From assembly GCF_004349245.1 (NCBI RefSeq), contig NZ_SMLC01000035.1, positions 1-56,498 of the forward strand: a stretch of DNA of 56,498 nucleotides. The letters run 5' to 3'. How positions within the stretch are numbered: the stretch's first letter is position 1; each line of letters begins with the position of its first letter. Below, piece after piece: positions 41,913-50,632 of this stretch. The position numbers were made by a program, and so were the translations under genes. This DNA comes from Actinomadura sp. 6K520. GTDB lineage: Bacteria; Actinomycetota; Actinomycetes; Streptosporangiales; Streptosporangiaceae. The notes under the pieces were generated by a model. That model saw only the letters and a list, made by a program, of their open reading frames with translations, was not told the DNA's origin and did no database searches.

Positions 41913-42812
41913 CTACCGGCCGCGGCCGCCGCGCAGCGCCCTGGGGAGGGCGGTCACCGCCCGGCCGACCCGGAAGCTCACCGAGCCGCGGACGGAGGCG
42001 AGCAGGTGCCGCGACTCGGCGAGGCTCTCCTCCGCCACCGCGAGGCGCTCTTCCAGCCTGCGCACCTCCTCCCTGTGCTTGTCGGGCTTCTTCGCCCGCT
42101 TCCTCTTGACCCGGATGAGGCGGCGTCCGGCGACCTGCTGGACCTCGTGCCACACGCCCTCCTGCTTCTCCAGCCAGTTCAGGAGGTCGTCCTGCACGGG
42201 ACCGATGTCGCCCCACGTCCCGTAGAGCTTCATCGGGGTGACGCAGACCGGCCGGAGGCCGCCGGTGATCACCGCCTCCCAGACGGCGGCCGAGACGCCC
42301 GGCGTGTGCTCGGACCGGTAGTCGTCGCAGACGATGACACCGCCGGAGGCGAGCATGACCTGCGCGGCCCGGATGTCTCCGCGCACGTGCTCGTACAGGT
42401 GGGACGCGTCCACGTGCACGAACCGGCACGACTCGGGCCGGACGTGGTCCAGGATCAGCGAGGTCGGGCCCTGGACGATCTCCGGCAGCCGGTCGTGGAA
42501 CGCCCGGTAGTTCTCCTCGAAGGCCGCGCGGGTCAGCGCGGAGTAGGACCTGGCCATCTCCTCCCGGTTCGGGTCGTCCGACGCCTCGGAGTCGAACAGG
42601 TCGCACACCGTGAAGGTCTCGCCGTCCCGCAGGTGGCGTCCCAGCAGGATGGCGCTCTTGCCGAGGTAGGAGCCGAGCTCCACCAGGTCACCGGACTCCC
42701 CGAGCTGATCCTGGCGTTCCAGGAACCAGGTGAACAGCCGCTGGTCGATCCCGGGGAACCATCCCTCGACGTCGTCGAGGGAGGAGGGCCGGCCGGGCTC
42801 CTGACTCGTCAT
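41913..42812 (-). CDS. Class I SAM-dependent methyltransferase with C-terminal coiled coil
   Basis: A 299-residue protein. Motif I VELGSYLGKSAILLGRHL begins at residue 44; CDLFDSEASD, FVHVDASHLYEHVRGDIRAA and GGVIVCDDYRS follow the Methyltransf_24/TylF-like pattern, with paired acidic residues for metal or substrate. The C-terminus after about 245 is a Lys/Arg/Glu-rich coiled coil (EEVRRLEERLAVAEESLAES), as in proteins of glycan or envelope biosynthesis. The ATG at 42812 gives MTSQEPGRPSSLDD. The substrate is unknown; a sugar or polyketide O-methyltransferase is possible. Confidence 0.85.
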   Translation of the reverse strand: MTSQEPGRPSSLDDVEGWFPGIDQRLFTWFLERQDQLGESGDLVELGSYLGKSAILLGRHLRDGETFTVCDLFDSEASDDPNREEMARSYSALTRAAFEENYRAFHDRLPEIVQGPTSLILDHVRPESCRFVHVDASHLYEHVRGDIRAAQVMLASGGVIVCDDYRSEHTPGVSAAVWEAVITGGLRPVCVTPMKLYGTWGDIGPVQDDLLNWLEKQEGVWHEVQQVAGRRLIRVKRKRAKKPDKHREEVRRLEERLAVAEESLAESRHLLASVRGSVSFRVGRAVTALPRALRGGRGR

Positions 42813-43000
42813 GGGGGACTCCAACCTCACCGTGCTCGGGGCAGCGAAGACAAAAGTCCTACCCACGGCACCGCAAATATTCGCCCCGGCGCCGCACGAT
42901 TCCGGCATGTCCGCCGGGGGGCGTGGTCGGTGGCCCCGCGGTGCGGGATGCCGCGGCCGGTGGCGCCCGGCCTCCACCTGCCGTTATTCTCGTTACTGGC

Positions 43001-43018
43001 TAGTCAACAATATGACTA
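43001..43018. promoter_or_regulatory. Candidate operator upstream of the SnoaL-like gene
   Basis: TAGTCA (43001-43006), six A/T-rich bases, TGACTA (43013-43018): a perfect inverted repeat that ends 17 bp before the start codon. The regulator is not identified. Confidence 0.45.
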
Positions 43019-43035
43019 CAAGGTGAGAAGAGTTC

Positions 43036-43446
43036 ATGCATCCCTTCCGAGCGGCGGCGGAGGCCGGTGATCGCGACGCGATCGAGGCCATGCTGGCGGA
43101 CGACGTCGTCTTCACCAGTCCCGTCGTCTTCAAGCCGTACTCCGGCAAGCCGGTCACCGCGGCGATCCTGCGCGCCGTGCTGCGGGTCTTCACCGGCATC
43201 CGCTACATCCGGGAGATCAGCGACGGCCGCGACCACGCCCTGCTGTTCGAGGCGAAGGTCGGCGACCTCACGATCACCGGCTGCGACTTCCTGCGGATGA
43301 ACGACGCCGGCCTGGTCGAGGAGCTCACGGTCATGGTCCGGCCGCTGTCGGCCGCCAAGGCGCTCGCCGAGGCGATGGCCGCGGAGTTCGAGCGGGTCGA
43401 GCGGGAGGCGCGCGAGGTGACGGCCGCGCGGGCCGCCGCGGACTGA
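43036..43446 (+). CDS. SnoaL/NTF2-like protein
   Basis: A 136-residue cone-shaped NTF2-like fold: MHPFRAAAEAGDRDAIEAML, ADDVVFTSPVVFKPYSGKP, and the last strands LTITGCDFLRMNDAGLVEEL followed by TVMVRPL. Such proteins bind small hydrophobic substrates (isomerases, limonene-epoxide-hydrolase-like, ketosteroid-isomerase-like). Catalytic residues cannot be fixed from sequence alone. It is a single gene with its own palindromic upstream site, near the KstR-marked LLM gene. Confidence 0.82.
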   Translation: MHPFRAAAEAGDRDAIEAMLADDVVFTSPVVFKPYSGKPVTAAILRAVLRVFTGIRYIREISDGRDHALLFEAKVGDLTITGCDFLRMNDAGLVEELTVMVRPLSAAKALAEAMAAEFERVEREAREVTAARAAAD

Positions 43447-43582
43447 CGGGGCGGGGGCCGCGCGCCGCTCCGGGCCGGCGCGCGCTGGCTGAGGTCGGAC
43501 GCATCTTCGGCAAATGATTGATCGCAGTCGCGGCAGTGCCTAGATTGGAGCGTCCGAGTCACCCCCGCAGAAGGAGCAAGCC

Positions 43583-44704
43583 TTGTCCGTGCGAACCAAG
43601 CCGCCGTTTCGGGCCGACCACGTCGGCAGCCTGCTGCGCCCGCCCGAGCTGCTGGCCGCGCGGGACGATCATGCGCAGGGGCGCATCGACGCCGCCCGGC
43701 TCGCCGAGATCGAGGACGCCGCCATCCGCGACGTGGTCCGGATGCAGGGCGAGGTCGGGCTGCGGTCGGCCACCGACGGCGAGTTCCGCCGCACCTCCTG
43801 GCACATGGACTTCATCTACCAGCTCGGCGGGATCAGCCCCGCGGACGAGAAGATCAAGGTGCAGTTCCACAACGAGGCCGGGGACATCGAGTTCACGACG
43901 GCCGCGCTGAGCGTGCACGACAAGGTCCGGCTGGAGCACACGATCTTCGCCGACCACTTCGCGTTCCTGCGGGACACCGCCGGCGACGGGGTGACGCCGA
44001 AGCTGACGATCCCGTCGCCGAACATGGTCCACTACCGCGGCGGGCCCGCGTCGATCGACCCGAAGGTGTACCCCGACATCGAGGAGTTCTGGGCCGACCT
44101 GGCCGCCGCCTACGCCGAGCAGGTGAAGCGGCTCGGCGAGCTGGGCTGCCGGTACCTGCAGCTCGACGACACGAGCCTCGCCTACCTCAACGACCCGGCG
44201 CAGCGGGCCATGATCAAGGAGCGCGGCGACGACGCCGAGCACCTCCACCTGCGCTACATCCGGCAGATCAACGCCTCGCTGGCCGGGCGGCCCGAGGGCA
44301 TGAACGTCACCACCCACATGTGCCGGGGCAACTTCCGCTCGTCCTGGACGGCGGAGGGCGGCTACGACTTCGTCGCCGAGGCGCTGTTCGGCGAGCTGGA
44401 CGTGGACGGGTTCTTCCTGGAGTTCGACGACGAGCGGTCGGGCGGCTTCGAGCCGCTGCGGTTCGTCCCGCCGGGCAAGATGGTCGTGCTCGGCCTGGTG
44501 ACGACCAAGCGCGGCGAGCTGGAGTCCAAGGACGACCTGAAGCGCCGCATCGACGAGGCTTCGCGGCACGTCCCGCTCGACCAGATCTGCCTGTCGCCGC
44601 AGTGCGGCTTCTCCTCCACGGTGGAGGGCAACGTGCTGAGCGCCGAGCAGCAGGCGGCGAAGCTGCGCCTCATCGCCGAGACCGCCGAAGAGGTCTGGGG
44701 CTGA
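43583..44704 (+). CDS. MetE-like cobalamin-independent methyltransferase (catalytic domain only)
   Basis: A 373-residue protein of the UROD/MetE-C superfamily: FRADHVGSLLRPPELLAARD, ATDGEFRRTSWHMDF, LQLDDTSLAYLNDPAQRAM, zinc-site THMCRGNFRSSW and LSPQCGFSSTVEGN. It lacks the N-terminal half of true MetE and belongs with YxjG/YxjH-type single-domain proteins, which move methyl groups from unknown donors or cleave related thioethers. Start is TTG, with AAGGAG seven bases upstream, unusual in this window. Next to an aromatic-cleavage operon, a role in using methyl groups from methoxy-aromatics is conceivable. Confidence 0.88.
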   Translation: MSVRTKPPFRADHVGSLLRPPELLAARDDHAQGRIDAARLAEIEDAAIRDVVRMQGEVGLRSATDGEFRRTSWHMDFIYQLGGISPADEKIKVQFHNEAGDIEFTTAALSVHDKVRLEHTIFADHFAFLRDTAGDGVTPKLTIPSPNMVHYRGGPASIDPKVYPDIEEFWADLAAAYAEQVKRLGELGCRYLQLDDTSLAYLNDPAQRAMIKERGDDAEHLHLRYIRQINASLAGRPEGMNVTTHMCRGNFRSSWTAEGGYDFVAEALFGELDVDGFFLEFDDERSGGFEPLRFVPPGKMVVLGLVTTKRGELESKDDLKRRIDEASRHVPLDQICLSPQCGFSSTVEGNVLSAEQQAAKLRLIAETAEEVWG

Positions 44705-44798
44705 CCCGCTCCCCCGGTCCCGCGGTGCTGAGCCGCCGGCCCCGCGGCATCCCCTCCGAAGCCGCGGAGCCGGCGGCGGAATCCCCCCGGGGTCCGGG

Positions 44799-46244
44799 TC
44801 AGCGCGTGCGGGTCGAGGCGCTGCGGTAGTCGGTGTAGGTGTACGGGTTGTCGAGGATCTTGGTCTCCGGGACGTCGGGGTTCATGCCGTCCGCCCATGC
44901 CTGCTCGCCCATCGACGAGCGCAGGTACTCGACCGTCGCCTCGACCTCGCGGCGGGCGGCGGCGAGGTCGGCGCCGACCAGGCGGTGGTCGTGCTTGACG
45001 ACGCGTCCGTTCACCAGGACGGTGTGCACGTCGCCGCGCTGAGCCTGGAACGCGACGTGCCCGAAGGGGTTGAGCACGGGGAACGACACCGGTGAGTCGT
45101 CGTTCTTGATCAGAACGACGTCGGCCTTCCTGCCCGGTTCGAGGGCGCCGAGGTCGTCGCGGCCGATCGCGCGGGCGCCGCCGCGGGTGGCCCACTCGAC
45201 GACCTGGTCGGCGCGCAGGGTGCAGTGCGTGACGGTGTCGCCCCTGTTGTGCGCCTCCAGGTGCATGCGGCAGCGGTCGGCGCCGAGCGTGGTCCGCATG
45301 GCGGAGAACAGGTCGCCGCTCCACCAGACGCTCGTGTCCATCGACAGCGACACCGGGATGCCGTGCTCGCGCAGGACCCAGGTGGGCGGGTAGCCCTGGC
45401 CCGCGCTCTGCTCGCTCTCGGTGGAGACGGAGATCGAGCCGCCGGTGGCCGCGATCCGGTGGTAGGAGTCGGCGGAAAGCGACGCGGCGTGCACGTACAC
45501 GGTCTCGGGCGTCATGAACCCGTGGTCGTGCATCTGCTTGATGCCCTCGTCGCTGGTCGCGCCCCACACCCCGGCGTGGGTGGTGACGGGGACGCCCAGC
45601 TCGCGGGCGACCTCGAAGGCGGGCTTCTCCGGGAAGGACGGGTCGCCGACCACGTCGAACGCGAGCTGGAAGCCGAGCATGTCGCCGCCGATCAGCCTGG
45701 TGGCGAAGTCGCGGAACTCCGGGGTGCCGGTCCACTCGGCGGGCGGCGCCTGGATGTTGCCGTAGGCGAGGACGAACCGTCCGGGGACCGAGCGCAGCGC
45801 GTCCACGGCGGCGTCGGCGTGGTCGAGGGTCTGCAGGCCGTGCGACCAGTCGACGACCGTGGTGACGCCGGCGTCGATGGCCTCCAGGGCCGCGAGCACG
45901 TTGCCCGCGTGGACGTCGTCGGGCCGGAACCGCTTGCCGTGCTCCAGGTAGTACCAGACGAAGTACTGGGTGAGCGTCCAGTCGGCGCCGTAGCCGCGCA
46001 TGGCGGTCTGCCACATGTGCCGGTGGGTGTCGATCATCCCGGGCATCACGATGCCGCCGGACGCGTCGATCTCGGCGGTGCCCTCCGGTACCTGGAGATC
46101 CGGGCCGACCGCGGTGACGGTGTCCCCGGTGATGAGGACGTCGGCGCGGTCGAGGACCTCGCGCCCTTCGGTCATCGGCAGGACCATGCCGCCGCGCAGC
46201 ACCACGGGGCGGCCCGGCTCGAACTCGCTCGTCGTGTTCGGCAT
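44799..46244 (-). CDS. TRZ/ATZ-family amidohydrolase
   Basis: A 481-residue metal-dependent hydrolase/deaminase: MPGMIDTHRHMWQT (His74, His76), PVTTHAGVWGATSDEG, ETVYVHAASLS and VSLSMDTSVWWSGD (metal-site Asp). Members hydrolyse or deaminate heterocycles (cytosine, guanine, chlorotriazines, deoxyadenosine). The ATG at 46244 has GAGGAG eight bases upstream; a GTG nine bases earlier is too close. It is divergent from the CoA-transferase operon and shares a regulatory region with it, so it may feed the same pathway. Confidence 0.88.
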   Translation of the reverse strand: MPNTTSEFEPGRPVVLRGGMVLPMTEGREVLDRADVLITGDTVTAVGPDLQVPEGTAEIDASGGIVMPGMIDTHRHMWQTAMRGYGADWTLTQYFVWYYLEHGKRFRPDDVHAGNVLAALEAIDAGVTTVVDWSHGLQTLDHADAAVDALRSVPGRFVLAYGNIQAPPAEWTGTPEFRDFATRLIGGDMLGFQLAFDVVGDPSFPEKPAFEVARELGVPVTTHAGVWGATSDEGIKQMHDHGFMTPETVYVHAASLSADSYHRIAATGGSISVSTESEQSAGQGYPPTWVLREHGIPVSLSMDTSVWWSGDLFSAMRTTLGADRCRMHLEAHNRGDTVTHCTLRADQVVEWATRGGARAIGRDDLGALEPGRKADVVLIKNDDSPVSFPVLNPFGHVAFQAQRGDVHTVLVNGRVVKHDHRLVGADLAAARREVEATVEYLRSSMGEQAWADGMNPDVPETKILDNPYTYTDYRSASTRTR

Positions 46245-46345
46245 CGCTTGCACTCCTCGTCCTTCGGGACACGCACCCCGGAGCAGTCACGGACTGTTGT
46301 CCGCTGTACGGTCAAAGCTGCATGTGGTCACTCTTTCGAGCGGTA

Positions 46346-46367
46346 GTCAAAGTGTCAACCACTTGAC
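46346..46367. promoter_or_regulatory. Candidate operator in the amidohydrolase/CoA-transferase divergent region
   Basis: GTCAAAGTG (46346-46354), five bases, CACTTGAC (46360-46367): an imperfect palindrome (one A bulged). A looser outer pair TGGTCA (46325-46330) and TGACCA (46364-46369) overlaps it. Placement suits shared control of the two divergent units, perhaps by the IclR or PaaX protein encoded at the far end. Confidence 0.45.
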
Positions 46368-46450
46368 CAGGTTCGATATCGCCATGGCACAATCGGGAGT
46401 GCGGACGAGCGTCCGCCCAACGGACGAGTGGCCTACCGAGAAGGAGCCGG

Positions 46451-47638
46451 ATGACGGACGACACCGCGCGCGAAGGGCCGGGCGGCCCCCTGGCGGGGGT
46501 GCTGGTGGCGGACTTCTCCCGGGTCCTCGCCGGGCCCTACGCCACGATGCTGCTGGCCGACCTGGGCGCCGAAGTGGTCAAGGTGGAGGCCCCGCAGGGC
46601 GACGACACCCGGTCCTGGACGCCACCCGCCCGCGGCGACGTGTCGACGTACTATCTCGGCATCAACCGGGGCAAGCGCTCGATCGCCCTCGACCTGCGGG
46701 ACGAGGACGACGCCGCGGCCGCGCGGGAGCTGGCCCGCCGCGCGGACGTGCTGATCGAGAACTTCAAGCCGGGCGGCCTCGGCAGGTTCGGCCTCGACTA
46801 CGACTCGGTGCGCGCCGCCAATCCGGGCATCGTCTACAGCTCGATCACCGGGTTCGGGGCCGGGGCGGGCCGCGACGTCCCGGGCTACGACCTGATGGTG
46901 CAGGCGATCTCCGGGCTGATGAGCCTGACCGGCGACCCGGACGGCCCGCCGTACCGGGCCGGGATCTCGGTGTTCGACGTGATGGCCGGCAACCACGCCG
47001 CGATCGGCATCCTCGCGGCGCTGCGGCACCGCGACGCGACCGGCGAAGGGCAGCTCGTCGAGGTGAACCTGCTGTCGTCCGCGCTGGCCGGGCTGGTCAA
47101 CCACAGCTCGGCGTACGTCGCCGGCGACACCGTCCCGTACCGGATGGGCAACGCGCACCCGAGCGTGTTCCCCTACGAGCCGCTCCCGACCGCCGACAAC
47201 GACCTCATCGTCGCGGCGGCCAACGACCGCCAGTTCCGCAGGCTGTGCGAGGTCCTCGGCGTCCCGGAGGTACCCGGCGACCCGCGCTTCGCGACCAACG
47301 CCGACCGGACCGCCAACCGCGCCGAACTCCGCCCGATCCTCGTGGAGCGGCTGCGCCTGCGGGGTGCCGTCGAGTGGTTCGACCTGCTCGTGGCGGCCGG
47401 CGTGCCGAGCGGGCCGATCAACACGATCGACGGCGGGTTCGCGATGGCCGAGCGGTTCGGGCTGGACCCGGTCGTCGTGGTCGGCGAGGGCGACCACGCC
47501 GTGCCGACCACCCGGCACCCCGTCCGCTTCTCCCGCACGCCCGTGGCGTACCGGCTGCCGCCGCCCGGGCTGGACGAGCACGGCGCGGAGCTGCGCAAGT
47601 GGCTCGCCGAGCCGCAGGAGGGCGACGACCGTGGCTGA
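46451..47638 (+). CDS. Family III CoA-transferase (CaiB/BaiF)
   Basis: A 395-residue enzyme. VADFSRVLAGPYATMLLADL, EVVKVEAPQGDDTRSW and the catalytic Asp147 in GYDLMVQAISGLMSLTG are diagnostic, and NRGKRSIALDL is also typical. It moves CoA between carboxylic acids through an aspartyl anhydride. AAGGAG lies five bases before the ATG. It is the first gene of a compact operon whose next gene, overlapping by 8 bp, is a citrate-synthase-like lyase; together they suggest CoA activation and cleavage of a hydroxy di- or tricarboxylic acid. Confidence 0.92.
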   Translation: MTDDTAREGPGGPLAGVLVADFSRVLAGPYATMLLADLGAEVVKVEAPQGDDTRSWTPPARGDVSTYYLGINRGKRSIALDLRDEDDAAAARELARRADVLIENFKPGGLGRFGLDYDSVRAANPGIVYSSITGFGAGAGRDVPGYDLMVQAISGLMSLTGDPDGPPYRAGISVFDVMAGNHAAIGILAALRHRDATGEGQLVEVNLLSSALAGLVNHSSAYVAGDTVPYRMGNAHPSVFPYEPLPTADNDLIVAAANDRQFRRLCEVLGVPEVPGDPRFATNADRTANRAELRPILVERLRLRGAVEWFDLLVAAGVPSGPINTIDGGFAMAERFGLDPVVVVGEGDHAVPTTRHPVRFSRTPVAYRLPPPGLDEHGAELRKWLAEPQEGDDRG

Positions 47639-48449
47639 GCGGCCCGAGTACCCGACCGCGCTGGGCGCGTCCAGCCGGGAGAGGATCACCCTGCTGGGGC
47701 ACGACCTCGCCGCGGACGTGATGGGCGAGGTCGGGTTCGGCGAGCTGGCGTTCTGGCTCGCCGCGCAGCGCCGTCCCGGGCCGGGCGAGACCCGCGTGTT
47801 CGAGGCGGTCCTCGCCGCGCTCGCCGACCACGGCTTCACCCCGACCGCGATCGTCACCCGGCTCACGTACCTGTCGGCGCCGGACTCGGTACAGGGCGCC
47901 CTCGCCGCCGGGCTGCTCGGCGGCGGCTCCCGGTTCCTCGGCGTCACCGAGGACACCGGCCGGTTCCTGCACGGCGTGCTGGACTCGGTCGACGGCGACC
48001 CCCCGGCCACCGACGCGGAGTGGGACGCGCTGGCGCTGCGGACCGTCCGCGCGGAACGCGAGGCGAAGCGGTTCGTCCCCGGCCTCGGCCACCACGTCCA
48101 CAAGGACGGCGACCCGCGGACCCCCAGGCTGATGCGGATCGCCGCCGAGGAGGGGCTGTTCGGGCCGCACCTGGCGCTGTTCGCCGCGATCGGCCGCGTC
48201 CACCCCGAGGTGCTCGGCCGGCGGCTGCCGCTGAACGGCGCCGGGGTGTGCGGCGCCGCGCTCGCCGACCTCGGGCTGCCGCTGGAGCTGCTGCGCGGGT
48301 TCGCGCTGCTGGCCCGCACCGCCGGGCTGATCGGGCAGCTCGCCGAGGAGCTGCGCCGCCCGGTCGGCAACGAGATCTTCCTGTCGGTGGACCTCAACAA
48401 CCGGTCCGTCGCCCCCGATCCCTACTCCCCCGGAGACCGGCATGGCTGA
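47631..48449 (+). CDS. Citryl-CoA lyase-like (citrate-synthase fold)
   Basis: A 272-residue citrate-synthase-superfamily protein, shorter than true citrate synthase (about 370-430). FVPGLGHHVHKDGDPRTPRL matches the GHxVHxxxDPR active-site pattern, and the C-terminal PLNGAGVCGAALADLGLPLE is characteristic of the citryl-CoA lyase group. It should catalyse reversible retro-Claisen cleavage of a hydroxyacyl-CoA to acetyl-CoA or a related thioester and an oxoacid. GTG start overlaps the CoA-transferase end by 8 bp; its end overlaps ligB by 8 bp. Confidence 0.85.
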   Translation: MAERPEYPTALGASSRERITLLGHDLAADVMGEVGFGELAFWLAAQRRPGPGETRVFEAVLAALADHGFTPTAIVTRLTYLSAPDSVQGALAAGLLGGGSRFLGVTEDTGRFLHGVLDSVDGDPPATDAEWDALALRTVRAEREAKRFVPGLGHHVHKDGDPRTPRLMRIAAEEGLFGPHLALFAAIGRVHPEVLGRRLPLNGAGVCGAALADLGLPLELLRGFALLARTAGLIGQLAEELRRPVGNEIFLSVDLNNRSVAPDPYSPGDRHG

Positions 48450-49305
48450 ACTGGTCGCTGTGATCGCTTCGACCCACCATCCCTTCTACCACCGAGCGAG
48501 CACGGCGACCGGGGAGGACCGGCCCGGGTTCGCCGACGAATGGGTCCGCAAGGTCGAGGCGTTCCGCGAGACGCTCACCAGGGCGCGGCCCGACGTGCTG
48601 GTGATGGTCGGGTCCGACCACTTCCACCAGCTGTGGCTGGACAACATGCCGCAGTTCCTCATCGGCAAGGCGCCGTTCTACGACGCGAACTGGTACAACG
48701 AGGAGCGCGAGTTCGGGCTGCCCAGGATGCTGATGAAGGGGCAGGAGGACCTGTCGGCGTACCTGCTGCGCGAGGGCATCGACGCGGGTTTCGACCTGGC
48801 GTTCTCCAACGAGCTGCGGATCGACCACTCGATCACGTGCCCGATCATCACGCTGCGCCCGCAGAACGACCTCCCGATCGTCCCCGTCTACACCAACATC
48901 TTCGCGCCGCCGCTGCCGCGGCCGAAGCGGTTCGTCCAGCTCGGGAAGACGATCCGGGAGCTGGTCGAGTCGTGGCCGGGGAACCGGCGGGTCGCGGTGA
49001 TCGGCACGGGGCACCTGTCGCTGGAGCTGGGCGGCCCGCGCCAGTTCGGCCCGCACGGACCCGACCCCGAGTTCGACGCGAAGGCCGTCGAGTGGATCTC
49101 CACCGGCGACATCGAGGGCTGCCTGTCGGAGGTGACGCTCGACAGCCTGCACGCCCCCGGCAACGCCACCCACGGGTTCATGGACTTCATGCTGATGATG
49201 GGCGTCGCGGGCGAGGGCCGGAAGGCCGACTACGTCGACACCTACGACCTGTTCCACACGATGGAGGCGTACTTCACCTGGTACCCGAACGGAGCGGGCA
49301 AGTGA
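48442..49305 (+). CDS. LigB-type class III extradiol dioxygenase, catalytic subunit
   Basis: A 287-residue LigB-fold protein: IASTHHPFYHRAS (Fe ligand His12 or 13), VLVMVGSDHFHQLWLDNMPQ (His60), VAVIGTGHLSLELGGPR, and FDAKAVEWISTGD. It opens catechol-type rings next to a hydroxyl using Fe(II) and O2. ATG with GGAG seven bases upstream. It is coupled (4-bp overlap) to a LigA-like small subunit, as in protocatechuate 4,5-dioxygenase or gallate dioxygenase. The exact ring substrate cannot be read. Confidence 0.9.
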   Translation: MAELVAVIASTHHPFYHRASTATGEDRPGFADEWVRKVEAFRETLTRARPDVLVMVGSDHFHQLWLDNMPQFLIGKAPFYDANWYNEEREFGLPRMLMKGQEDLSAYLLREGIDAGFDLAFSNELRIDHSITCPIITLRPQNDLPIVPVYTNIFAPPLPRPKRFVQLGKTIRELVESWPGNRRVAVIGTGHLSLELGGPRQFGPHGPDPEFDAKAVEWISTGDIEGCLSEVTLDSLHAPGNATHGFMDFMLMMGVAGEGRKADYVDTYDLFHTMEAYFTWYPNGAGK

Positions 49306-49664
49306 GCAAGTACCTGCTGAACAAGTTCCTCTTCACCGTCGACCGCGACCCCGGCCTGGTCGAACGCTACCGGGACGAGCCCGAGGCGACGGTGGCGTGG
49401 TGGGAGGAGGAGCAGGCCAATCGCCTTCTCAACTGCCACGGCGCCGAGTCCAGCACCTGGCTGCGCTTCGACGACGCCGAACGGGCCGCCCTCGCCGCGC
49501 ACGACTACCCGAAGCTGTTCGAGCTGGGCGCGCACCCGTTCCTCACGCTGACGCTGTTCATCGCGATGTTCGAGCGCGACCACGACGAGCCGCTGGGGTT
49601 TCAGCTGGAGTACGCGCGGAGGCTCTCGCACATGACGCTTCCCTACCCCGAGATCGCGACCTGA
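49302..49664 (+). CDS. LigA-like small subunit of the extradiol dioxygenase
   Basis: A 120-residue helical protein: YLLNKFLFTVDRDPGLVERY, WWEEEQANRLLN and ALAAHDYPKLFELGAHPFLT are typical of the protocatechuate 4,5-dioxygenase alpha-subunit family, which caps the active site of the LigB subunit. Starts at GTG overlapping the ligB stop. It ends two bases before the next gene. Separate A and B subunits favour a protocatechuate-like acid as substrate. Confidence 0.88.
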   Translation: MSKYLLNKFLFTVDRDPGLVERYRDEPEATVAWWEEEQANRLLNCHGAESSTWLRFDDAERAALAAHDYPKLFELGAHPFLTLTLFIAMFERDHDEPLGFQLEYARRLSHMTLPYPEIAT

Positions 49665-49666
49665 CC

Positions 49667-50632
49667 GTGCGCGCCGCCGAGATCCGCGAGTGCGGCCGCC
49701 CGCCGGTGGTGGCGGAGCGGGAGGTGCCGGTGCCCGGGGACGGCGAGGTGCTCGTGGACGTCCTCGCCGCGCCCGTCACGCCGCTCGACCTGCTGTGCGC
49801 CACGGGCACGTCCTACTTCGGGAGGCCCGCGACGCCGTACGTGCCGGGCGTCCAGGGCGTGGGGACCGCGGGCGGCCGGACGGTGTGGTTCCCGTCCCCG
49901 GCCGGGATGTCGGCCGGGGACGGGAGCATGGCCGAGGTCGCGGCCGTCCCGGAGCGGGCGCTCGTCGAGCTGCCGGACGGCACCGACCCGGTGGCGCTGG
50001 CCGCGCTCGGGCTCTCCGCGGTCGCCGCGCACATGGCGCTGGGCATGCGCGGCGAGCTGGTCCCCGGCGAGCAGGTCATCGTGCTCGGCGCGGGCGGCGT
50101 CGTCGGGCAGGCCGCGGTGCGGCTCGCCCGGTCGGCGGGCGCGCGGCGGGTCGTGGCGGGCGCGCGCTCCCCCGCCGCGCTGGAGCGCGCGGAGCGGGCC
50201 GGGGCGGACGCGGTCGTCGCGCTCGACACCGGCGACGTCGGCGAGCTGGCCCGCCGGTTCGCCGGCGCCGCGGACGGTCCCGTCGACCTGGTGCTCGACC
50301 CGCTGTTCGGCGCCCCGGCCGCGGCCGCCGCGCTGACGCTGCGCCCCGGCGGGCGGCTCGTCAACCTGGGCGGCTCGGCGGGCGAGACGTGCCCGATCGA
50401 GTCCGCCACCATCCGCGGCCGGTCGCTGCGGCTGCTCGGCTACACCAACAACGAGCTGACGGCGGAGCAGCGGGCCGGGGCGATCGCGTTCGTCGCCGCG
50501 CGGGCCGCGTCCGGGGAGCTGTCGGTCGCGTACGAGACCGTCCCGCTCGCCGACGCGGCGGCGGCGTGGCGGCGGCAGGCGGCGGGCGCGGCCGGGGGCC
50601 GGATCGTGCTCATCCCGCGGCCGGCCGGGTGA
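49667..50632 (+). CDS. MDR-family zinc-independent oxidoreductase (quinone oxidoreductase-like)
   Basis: A 321-residue medium-chain dehydrogenase: N-terminal GroES-like part (VRAAEIRECGRPPVVAEREV), Rossmann motif VIVLGAGGVVGQAAVRLARS, and GGRLVNLGGSAGETC. The catalytic and structural zinc cysteines of alcohol dehydrogenase are absent, so it is closer to NADPH:quinone or enoyl reductases. In this operon it could reduce an unsaturated ring-opening product. GTG start two bases after ligA; its 3' end overlaps the convergent iclR gene by 23 bp. Confidence 0.85.
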   Translation: MRAAEIRECGRPPVVAEREVPVPGDGEVLVDVLAAPVTPLDLLCATGTSYFGRPATPYVPGVQGVGTAGGRTVWFPSPAGMSAGDGSMAEVAAVPERALVELPDGTDPVALAALGLSAVAAHMALGMRGELVPGEQVIVLGAGGVVGQAAVRLARSAGARRVVAGARSPAALERAERAGADAVVALDTGDVGELARRFAGAADGPVDLVLDPLFGAPAAAAALTLRPGGRLVNLGGSAGETCPIESATIRGRSLRLLGYTNNELTAEQRAGAIAFVAARAASGELSVAYETVPLADAAAAWRRQAAGAAGGRIVLIPRPAG

